Part shown: positions 55,549-64,000 of the stretch, in pieces
How the letters are laid out: each line of letters opens with the position of its first letter
Position numbering within the stretch: the first letter of the stretch is position 1
NCBI GenBank assembly: GCA_033239525.1
Contig: BSYO01000006.1
Location: 13,779,319 to 13,843,318 of the forward strand
Source: Nepenthes gracilis
Lineage: Eukaryota; Streptophyta; Magnoliopsida; Caryophyllales; Nepenthaceae
DNA: 64,000 nt
Reading direction: 5' to 3'
Translations under genes and position numbers: made by a program
Notes under the pieces: model-generated
Told to the model about the DNA's origin: nothing
The model's input: only the letters and a program-made list of their open reading frames with translations
Database searches by the model: none

Positions 55549-55590
55549 AGATTTGCAATCAGAGACCGAAAAAATGCAATCAGAGACCGA
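55549..55590. repeat. 21-bp tandem duplication in LINE-G
   Basis: GCAATCAGAGACCGAAA occurs twice, separated by AAAT. It adds seven residues without shifting the frame. It resembles a target duplication around a nearly empty insertion. Confidence 0.8.
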
Positions 55591-56005
55591 AAGCCTAGTG
55601 GTTATCAAGGGGACCCCCAGGTATCTGATGGGGAGTTTGCCCACTTTAAAAGCCCATGCTAGCAGCAATATCCTGGTGAAGAGAAGAATCCTTTGAACAT
55701 ATGAATATTTCACTCTTATTCAGGTTAGCGATAGGCCAGATATAGTGTGGAATTCTTCAAGGCAGTCCTTGAGAATCAGAGTGGACTTGGTATCGGCATG
55801 GGAGAAGAGGAGGTGGTCATCAGCAAAGGCAAGCATAACAATTTGAGTTTCTGCGCATTTCCAGTGAAATTTGAAATTATTATCCCGCCTTGCCTTGACC
55901 TCAATAATGCCATTATGGACTTCCATCACCAGGACAAATAAATAGGGGGAAAGCGGATCTCCTTGGCGGAGGCCTTTGCCTCCTTTGAAGAAGCCGGCCA
56001 CTTCC

Positions 56006-58117
56006 TTTTTTTTTTTGGTAAGTAAGTGAAGTTGGATTAATGGGAGAAAAAATTTTACAAACTATGCATTACCTCCAAGTAATTTGACTTGGAGATAAGG
56101 CATAAACGCTAGGGTATACCCTGAGCAACTTGGTACAAAATATGACACCAAAAAGAACACAAAAAAAACCTCAAGGAGGCCAAGAACTATCAGCCATCAT
56201 TGCAAGTTCCAAATACAGAAACTACAAGCCGGTCCCTTCAACCAGCTGCAGTTGCTGGCTCCAAACTAAATTGCAGAGCCAACAATCTTCAGCGCCATTC
56301 AAAGCACGCAGATAATCCAGCCCGCTAATCGTTATACATTAATCCACACTCTGCAGCTTTTATGTAGAAAGCTCCACAGCCAAGTACAGCAATGCACTCA
56401 ACAAAACAACATCTAGCCATATATTCTGGAACTGCAACACAGCACACTTCAGCAGTGAGCTGAAGTACTACTGCTTCAGGAGTACAACCACCCGCACAGT
56501 TTCGAAATCCTCAGCCACAACACCGCAGGATGGTCATTTAAACCAGCAACTACATCAAAAGTCAGCAAGAGGAAGCAGCAGCACACCCAGCAGGTGAGCC
56601 CATAGCACAAGCAACCAAAGGCAGCAGCAGCCGCAAATTGAAAAAAACCAGCAGATCTAGCATTGGGAAAAAATTAACGCTTCAGCATAGGGAAGCAAAT
56701 CTGCCAAACCAGACCCCAGCACATGAACTGCCACCTCCAGCAGAATCAGCAAGCCAAACTAGTAGTTCTCACACAATTGAGAGAAATTCAATCCGGCTTA
56801 CATCATTCCATGAAAGCAGTAGAAGATTCCATGCACATAGCCATCAGCAGCAACAGCAAATAAGAACCGAGCCAGCTGAAGAAAATCAATCCAGTACAGA
56901 ACAGACCAGAACAGAATTTCCACTCTTTACAACCGGCAGTCATGAACCATCACACATCCAGCGGCCAGCAGGGCACCAGGAAAACCATGAGCCAGGAAGT
57001 TGTCGTCCACCAATAGTAGCTCCCGTAAATAGCATCAGCAAACAAACAGCAGCTACCATCAACGCCGACAACTAACAACTGGCAAGGCAAACCCTGCTGG
57101 CATACTAACATGGAGAGCACGCCCTCCAACTACCCCAGGTGTGGTCGAGAGCCCAGTAAGACACACACACCCAATAAGACCGACCCCAAGCTTTGCCTCA
57201 GACAAAACCAAGCAACATCAGTTTTCCACCAGCAGCTAAGCAAAAGACAAATGCATCACATCCCCAGTCTCACGCCAGCAAAATACAGCAGCACCAGCAA
57301 CCAGTTTTTCCATCCACAACAGGCTACTTCCATTGCATCAGCTACCATATCCCCTATCCCCTGCATCTGGCTCCAGCAGCATCCATTTGGTATCAGTTCT
57401 CTGTCATTTGCACTGTCTTTACATCTCAGGATTCCATAGCATCACGAAGGACAGATGTGCACCTTGCTTCAGCAAGTAGCACACAGCAATCCAGGGAAAA
57501 CATCAGGGCCAGCTCACACCCGACAGCAACAAGGAAAGAAGGCATCACATACAACTACAACACAACTCCACAGAACATCAAGCCCCTGCTTTAGCAGCGA
57601 TACCAGCTTCAGCATGAAATAGCAGACCGATAACACTAAAAATTACAGCATCACAACCCACAGCCACTCCATCAGTGACAACCCAAACCATCAATAAATG
57701 CTACAGACCATAGCTTACAATAGCAAAAAGTAAAATCCAAACATCAGCTGTAGCAAAGTTCACTCATACACCTAGGTAAACTACACAGAAGAGGAAAGGC
57801 AGACCCACAACTTCATTTATAGTGGGTATAGTTGACACAACCAACCAGAGCGTAGAACCTGGAGCCCCAAACGTATTCAACAACAGCACCAAAGCCCTAG
57901 GTCCATCATTAGCACAGTGAGCCGCCAGCACAGGGACATGTGCACAACAGCAGCAAGTGGGGCAGCTCGAGTAACTCCGGGAGCAAAACAGACGAAGAAA
58001 ACTGAACAGGCAGTAAATAGTCCAGCCACTATAACAACGAAGGGGGAACCACAACAAGACCCATAACCCGCTTCAAGAAAAAACACGAGCCACAACAGAA
58101 AATATAAAACCAAAAGT
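56006..58117 (-). mobile_element. TT27: two-hairpin-tail element in LINE-G
   Basis: Poly(T) 56006-56016, then a - strand tail up to 56125 with hairpin 1 GCTCAGGGTATACCCTAGC and hairpin 2 arms TGCCTTATCTCCAAGT / ACTTGGAGGTAATGCA. CAG-rich (+) noncoding body runs to about 58117, where LINE-H 3' sequence seems to start. The 5' end and target copy are not found, so LINE-H may be inserted inside it. Confidence 0.65.
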
Positions 58118-58589
58118 TTTTTTTTTTTAAAACCCAGATTCCCAGAGGAGGGTATACGAAACAAACCAAAGGCGATGAAATAGAATGCATAACAGTGAGC
58201 CGAAATGATAACCGAAACCAAGATAAAAGAAAAACCAACAAAGCCCCCAAAGAAAGGGGAAGACACTCAAAAGAAAACAAAATGAGGAACCGAGCAACAG
58301 AAGGTCAAAACCAAAAAACCAGAACACATCAGATTATTCCTCATACACCACTTTTTTTTTTAATTTATTATTAAAGGTTCCAACGCCTAACAAAGGAAAG
58401 GTTAGGGCGGCCGTCAAAAGGCAAGGATGCCTTCAATTTATCACGAACAATATTAGTAATCAGAGAGCAAATCTGGGAAATATCCAGAGGGGAGGATTTC
58501 TCAAAAATCTGATTATTTCGTTCTCTCCAGATAAAATATACAGTGGCCGCAAGAGAAAGACGTTTGGATAGGGCAATAAGATTCTTTCC
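58118..58589 (-). pseudogene. LINE-H ORF2 C-terminus and 3' UTR
   Basis: On the - strand KGKNLIALSKRLSLAATVYFIW, RERNNQIFEKSS and a final FVRRWNL end near 58371. A T/G-rich 3' UTR with A runs at about 58352 and 58119 follows. No two-hairpin tail is present. It joins LINE-H at 60847 once TT28 is removed. Confidence 0.82.
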
Positions 58590-60846
58590 CTTTACTCCTG
58601 CGGCTTCTTCGAGCCTTCTCTGCCGGGCGGCGCTGGAGCCGGCCTTGGCCGGTCTCCGGGCTACCTCCCATGGCTCATCCCCGTAGTCGACCCTTATTCC
58701 CATCGGATCCGGACTCCGAATTGTCCGTGGCGGCACTGAGCCCGCTGAGGGTTTGGTGATGTCTCCCGATTTCGAAGCCCTACGTCCTTTCTCTTCCCTT
58801 CCCTTTGCTTTCTTCCCTTGAGGTTCTTTCACATTTTCGTTTCAAATTTCATTTTTAAAATTTGATTGTTAGGGTTTCTCGCATCCGGCCTTAGCGTGGC
58901 TTCCATGCTTTGGTCACCGGCTGTTGAGTCTCCCTGGTTCTGGGTTCCTACGGATATTATGGTTCCTGGATTGTTATTCAGATGGATTTATTACGGAAGT
59001 TGCTGTCTGTAGCTCATATCAGCTCTCACGTTGTTAATTGGCTCTACTGCAGACGAAGGTCTTGTGCGCGTGGCTCTGGATTGGATGCAGGATTCCCTGT
59101 CGATGCGATGGAGCAGCATATCTGCTCGATGGTGCTTTTGTTCTCTCCATCATGCAGCAATATTGTGTAGCTTGATCTCTTGGATTCTTTGTAAATGCAG
59201 TACATCTTGCCAATTTATTCTCTCTTTGTTTTGCGGTGGTTCTTTTGGGTGCATAGGATGATGATCCTTCGAAGGCTGACCCTTTTGGCCGGTTTGTGAT
59301 GATCTTCTGTTATGCATTGCCTGCTTCCATGAGTGGCAAAATTGCTACTGCAACTGCTGCTTGTTGGAAATTGTTGGTACAATTGGGGTAGTGGGCGCAT
59401 GCGGCTTTGTTGTGGCTTTTCTTAGCAGGGTTGTGATTCGTGGTGCTCTGCTGCCATTGCCCAGTGCAATTTTTTTCCCTCGGGCTAATGTTGGTCTGAA
59501 TCTGATTGTATGAACTTGGCTTATGTTGGTCTTGCTGAGTTGAAATTTCTTTGTGCGTTGTTCTTTGTGGGTTGCGTGAGCGATCTTGGCCATTCTTGAT
59601 TTGGTGGAGCACCTTCCCATCCGGGATTGAAGACACAGTGGGCTTAGTTTAATCACTATTTGGTTGAGATGTGTTATTTTTGAACCCACAGTGGTTGATC
59701 TGTCTTCTTGTTGGTGATCTTTGATGGGTGAATGGAAGCACTTGTTGGTGCCACGGTCCTACTATTTTCTTGGACTTCCTGGCAATCACATTTCCAGCTC
59801 TCTTGTTGATGCGAGCTATCGATTTAGCTCGAATGCGATTGGTTCTCGCTACGAGAATGTCTTGTCGTGAGAGCTCGGCCCTAAAGAAATTTATGCCGTA
59901 GCTGGTTGAAATCTTTGTAATATCTTTGAAAAGTTGAATGCTATCTTTGTCAGATTGTCCTTAATCGGATTGTGGGCTGTTTATCCAGCAAACCAAGCTA
60001 TGGATGTTTATCCTGCAACCGGATTGTGTTCATAGTTGGTGGTGTTGGATTGCGATGGTTCTTTGGCAACATCAAGCTCCCCATCAAGCTTCCGGCTATC
60101 TTTGCTTGCGTTGAGCATCTTGTAGTGGTCTTTGAAGTGTAGATTCAGCAATCTTTGCTGTTGGCGCATCTCTTGATTCTTGGAGTTGTGGTACTGCTGC
60201 TCCGGATAGTTTTTGCTGCTCTTGCCAAATTTTGAGTAGCTTTTTGAGGCTGCTCGTTGGTTGAAGCTACGACCGGAGTTGCCGTCGATGAAGGCTTCTT
60301 GCGTGGAGTCTTTTCTGGCGATATGGAGAATTGTGTAACCGGTGGAGCTTGGTTCGGGTTGTTGTCTTCGCACCTATTGGTATCTTTGCTGTCCGAGGGC
60401 TGCCATTAGAGTGATTGACCTACATTCTGGCGAGTTCCCGGGGTTGAACTTGCTAGAATTCTGGATGATCGACCTATATCTTTGGAGCCTTCTTTGGACT
60501 TGGTTCTCTTGATGGGTTTGGTGAGAGTTAATCCGGTCTTGGCGCTTCCCTTGGCTTGGCTTGTGTTGCTTGAAAATAGCTCAAATTCTGCTGATGTGGT
60601 TTCAGCCGACTTGGATTCTTGTCATCGTATATGCCTTATGTATAACATCGTATTTATATTATATTTTGTTAGTTTTGTTAAACTTTGTTCTCATGGAGGA
60701 CCCCTATGTTGGGTGTCATTGATGTATGAACTGCTCGGGGAATGCCCTAGCATTTTATGCATTATCTCTAAGTCAAAATACTTGGATTTAATGCATAGGT
60801 TGTGTAATTTTTATCTCCCATAAATTCAAAATACTTACTAAAAAAA
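58590..60846 (+). mobile_element. TT28: complete ORF-less two-hairpin-tail element (2.26 kb)
   Basis: A 12-bp duplication, aagattctttcc, lies at 58578-58589 and 60847-60858. Removing the element rejoins LINE-H as QQWKGKNL with IALSKRLS. From 5': palindromic GC module at 58635 (ATG lost), the block shared with TT12 and TT14 (58860-59150), a T/G-rich body, and a tail at 60733 onwards. Hairpin 1 is GCTCGGGGAATGCCCTAGC. Hairpin 2 is TGCATTATCTCTAAGT / ACTTGGATTTAATGCA. The end is ATACTTACTA plus A. A cleanly delimited copy for defining the ORF-less type. Confidence 0.92.
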
Positions 60847-62961
60847 AAGATTCTTTCCTTTCCATTGTTGAGCAGCCCAATTAATGTTTTGGGACCATTG
60901 AGGATAAGGACATTGAATGCCAGCTTTCCTTTGGACGGAGGTCCATAAGGACTTAGAAAAGGCACATGAGAAGAAAAGATGTTCATGATTTTCATGGTCT
61001 GAGTTGCAAAAGATGCGGGTATTGGATAGGTTTGGGGCACCGTGAATACGATCTTTGGTGTTAAGCCTACCCTTGATAGCCAACCAGAGAGTAAATGCAT
61101 GGACAGGAATATGGAGAGTGCCCCAGACTAATTTTGTCCAACTCAGCTTCGGCTTGGGAGGGTGGATCAGAAGGTATGCAGACATGGTCGAAAAAATACC
61201 ATTCGGGCTCCCGTCCCATCTCACGGAATCTTTTTGCTCACTGTTAGGGAGATAAAGGGGCATGTTTTTGGCGAGCCTATAGACTTCCTGATCGTAAGGA
61301 TTAGGCCAATCTCAACGATCATCTCTGATTATTTGAGATACCTTGGCATCCCAAGGTAAACCTATGACCATACGAATACGATCCGGCTGAGTTTGCTGAG
61401 TGGGCCGATAGGGTGCCAGTGGTCATGCCAGATAAAAGTATCAGCGCCATCGCCAATGTTCTTAATGGAGTGAGAGCACATAAAGGAACGGAGTTTCATG
61501 ATCTTTCTCCAGCTCCAAGGAGCTGAATCAGGGACTTTAAGAGTCCGGATACATCGGTCCTTGATCTTAGTCTTGTGGATCCAAGAAGGCGGGCGATTCG
61601 GGGTCCTTTGTGAAGATACGCCACAAGAGTTTGCGAGATGAGGGCTTTATTTTGAGCCTGCAAGTTCTTGAGCCCCAGCCCACCTTCGTTTTTCGGGTAA
61701 CAGATATCAGCCTAGGCTACTTTTGCATTAGCCTTTCCTTTAGTTGAGCCGTTCCAAAGGAACCGCCGCATCATGGAGTCAATCTGATTAAGAATAGTCT
61801 TGGGAAGAATGAAAATTGAAGCCCAGTAGAGATGAACTGATGAGAGGATGGAGGCAACAAGTTGCGAACGACCACCAAAGGATAGTCATCTGTTCTTCTA
61901 TGAGTTAATTCGGCGAGTGATTTTCTCGGTAAGAGCATTACAATCCCGAATCGAGAGCCTGGTGGATATCAGAGGGACACCAAGGTACCTAATGGGGAGA
62001 GTGCCTACTTTAAAACCCAAAATGTCGGCAATATTCTGAGGAACAGAGGGATCTTTAGCGCAAATGAAGATTTCACTCTTATTAACATTTGCAGCCCCGG
62101 AGAGCCACCGAAATTCCTCGAGGCAATTCTTAAGAATACGAATAGAGTTGGCGTCGTGATGAGAGAAGAGGAGAAGGTCGTCCTGCAAAGCGAGCATGAC
62201 AGTATGAGTCGCCTCACAATTCCTATGAAATTGAAAGTTTGGATTCCTACAAGCCTTGAATTTAATAATCCCACTCAACACCTCCATAACCAAGACAAAG
62301 AGGTATGGGGAAATGGGATCGCCTTGTCGGAGACCTTTGCCCCCTTTGAAAAACCCAACCGCTTCCCCGTTAATGTTGATAGAGTACGAGGGGGTGGTTA
62401 TGCATTGCCTAATCCAGTCGACCATTTTGGGCGGGAAATTCATAATGGTCAGGATAGCGATAATGAAATCCCAATGAACAGAGTCATAGGCTTTCATGAG
62501 GTCAATTTTCAAAGTACATCTAGGGGGGTCATGACCCAGGTGGTACTTATGGAGGAGCTCTTGGGCCAGGAGAATGTTGTCACTAATTTGACGACCGGCC
62601 ACAAAAGCCGTTTGGCACTTATCTACAAGATAAGGTATGTCATCTTAAGCCGATTAGCGATAATCTTCGAGATTACTTTATAGATGACATTACAGCATGA
62701 TATTGGACGGTAGTCAGATACCAAACGGGGAGATTGAATCTTTGGGATCAGGCTGATGATCGTAGTGTTCATTTATTTTAGAAGTTTTCCATGATTGAAA
62801 AAATCACGAATTGCTTCACAGACAGATAAACCCACAATGTCCCACGATTCCTTAAAAAAAGTGGAGCTGAAACCATCAGGACCTGGGGCACGGTAATCAC
62901 CAATGGAAAAAATCACCTTTCGAATCTCATCATCGTTAACCGGGATCAATAAGAGGGCCCA
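60847..62961 (-). pseudogene. LINE-H ORF2: reverse transcriptase and zf-RVT-like region
   Basis: Most complete reverse transcriptase here. On the - strand: [90 protein letters not shown] and LQDDLLLFSHHD. The last has both catalytic Asp but LQ in place of the usual FA. Then come LPIRYLGVPLISTRLS, a degraded thumb (61900-61270), and STMSAYLLIHPPKP with FCNSDHENHEHLFFSC of the zf-RVT-like region. Stops and shifts are present near 62640 and in 61264-61900. It makes cDNA by target-primed reverse transcription in active relatives. Confidence 0.93.
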
Positions 62962-64000
62962 TTAGCGATTCAGGCCTGAGTAGCGGATGAAAGGGCGAAT
63001 CCGATCGGTCGGTGGATCCGTCGTCTGACCGATCCCAAGAGCCTTAGTGAAATGATTCAAGATCAGATTATGAACATTCTCGACACCACTGGTAGCATTC
63101 CCAGCATCATCAAGGAGGGAGATTATCCGATTCTTATTGTTGTTGCCATTGACGGTTTTGAAAAAGAATTTATTGCATTGATCACCCTCTTTGAGCCACC
63201 TTATCTTAGCTTTTTGCTTGATAAGGTCAGCTTCCTTGGCAAGAGCATTGCGGTAAGCTTCCCTACGTCTACGTTCCTCGTGATAAGACTCAATGTTGGA
63301 AGGAGGTTGACCTTGGATAGACTCAAGGTTGGTCCTTGAACGGATAACTTCCTCGTGGACATCGCCCTCTTGAATATTAAGGTTTTTCAGGGACAATTTC
63401 ACCTTCTTAAGGCTAGTCACAAGCCGGAACATAGGAGTGCCAGTGGAGACATCCTTCCAAGCTTCGTTAACCAAATGGAGGAAATGAGGGGATTTGGTGA
63501 TGAAGTTATTGAACCGGAACATACCGTGTTTCTAGGATAGTCGCCAGAGGGGAGAAGAATACATGGGGAATGGTCAGATAGTCTGGCAGGGGGAAAAAGG
63601 GCTTTGGTCCTTTGAAAATGGTCAAACCAATGCCCATTGGCGACAACTCTATCAAGCTTTCTGTAATACGAAGGTGTGAGTCCCTGGTCATCATTCCGGT
63701 ATAGTGCAAACCTTCGTGGCAAACATCCTCAAGATCGCGATCTCTAAGGCGCTTATCAAGGTAAGCGAGCTTTTGTTGTGCCGGATACCACCTGGCCTCG
63801 GATGGGGATCGCGACGTTAAAGTCTCCAAGAGCGGCCCGGGAGATCACCCCGTGATTTGATATCGTTCAAGACTCTCCCAAAGAAGCCTTGGAGACATTC
63901 GAATTAGCGCCATAGATAAAGGACGGGAGGCGGCCGAATATTCTCCTCGCGGAAAAGAACCTCGATATGAATGACCCGATCCTCCGAGGAGAGAATGGTG
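62962..64000 (-). pseudogene. LINE-H ORF2: endonuclease and linker, runs off the window
   Basis: On the - strand, from the edge: IHIEVLFREENI, LYLWR (FIYGAN-like after a shift) and the FNVAIPI region of the APE-type endonuclease. Then TRDSHLRI, KLDRVVANGHWFDHF and RLSDHSPC; the SDHSP motif holds the catalytic His of this fold. The endonuclease-to-RT linker follows (KAKIRWLKEGDQCNKFFFK, then NRIISLLDDAGN). Frameshifts lie near 63840, 63700 and 63520. ORF1 would lie beyond 64000. Confidence 0.9.

Larger units (their letters stand above)
54252..56005 (-). pseudogene. LINE-G ORF2, reverse transcriptase to C-terminus
   Basis: Starts in the palm at GGKGLRQGDPLSPYLF (about 55985), with the FADDHLLFSHAD box. 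The order is then KVGKLPIRYLGVPLITTRLS, RWLSFGGRLQLVASIL, FLWNGSSEGRVNAKVAWHDICY, WTLKV, GDGSDTFLWHDNW and KSAYILIHPPKP. The zf-RVT-like cysteine/histidine cluster follows (RCILCQHRDEDLEHLFFSC). A duplicated SVSDC segment (55549-55590), the TT26 insertion and a few shifts break it. TT27 cuts the 5' side at 56006. Confidence 0.92.

Overview
This window reads as repeat-rich nuclear DNA of a flowering plant. The evidence is plant-type L1 LINEs (an ORF1 with a DUF4283-like domain followed by a CCHC knuckle, and an ORF2 with endonuclease, reverse transcriptase and zf-RVT-like C-terminus), a roughly 3-kb solo LTR of chromovirus type, and tRNA-like SINEs. I cannot name the species. I see no host protein gene, rRNA or functional tRNA gene. 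Essentially all 64 kb is retroelements nested inside one another.

Eight LINE copies are visible, all decayed. On the + strand these are LINE-A (2543 to about 11228, interrupted), LINE-B (17893-18070 and 23858-24757), LINE-C (24758-24990), LINE-D (32745-33224 and 37001-37043), LINE-E (ORF1, 37044-38993) and LINE-F (endonuclease piece, about 47680-47852). On the - strand they are LINE-G (about 53836-56005) and LINE-H (about 58118-58589 and 60847-64000). LINE-A is split by a solo LTR whose removal with one 7-bp target duplication restores the reading frame exactly.

The dominant inhabitants are about 28 copies of what I provisionally call TT (two-hairpin-tail) elements, numbered TT1-TT28. They end in a conserved tail of about 120 bp: a short hairpin (GCTCGGGG..CCCYAGC), a 15-17 bp hairpin whose arms differ between copies but stay complementary, then CTTACTTACC and poly(A). 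Many copies have perfect or near-perfect 11-17 bp target-site duplications, so they moved by LINE-type retrotransposition. None carries a reverse transcriptase. Some (TT3, TT8, TT10, TT13) encode only a decayed LINE-like ORF1. Others (TT15, TT19, TT20, TT28) encode nothing recognisable. Their bodies are low-complexity: TGCTG-rich in the sense strand, or degenerate arrays built on GGAGTG, ATCGGC or CGAGG. Very short copies, little more than TTACTTACC plus poly(A) between target duplications, also occur.

Layout: 1-2542 TT1 with nested TT2; 2543-11228 LINE-A with solo LTR, TT3 and TT4; 11229-17892 TT5-TT8 and a dimeric tRNA-like SINE; 17893-24990 LINE-B with TT9-TT11, then LINE-C; 24991-32744 TT12 containing TT13 and TT14; 32745-37043 LINE-D with TT15-TT17; 37044-38993 LINE-E ORF1; 38994-47570 TT18 containing a SINE, TT19 and TT20 (with TT21, TT22); 47571-53835 LINE-F fragment and TT23-TT25; 53836-58117 LINE-G with TT26 and TT27; 58118-64000 LINE-H with TT28. 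The TT family, its covarying 3' tail and its unidentified mobilising partner are the most novel content I see.
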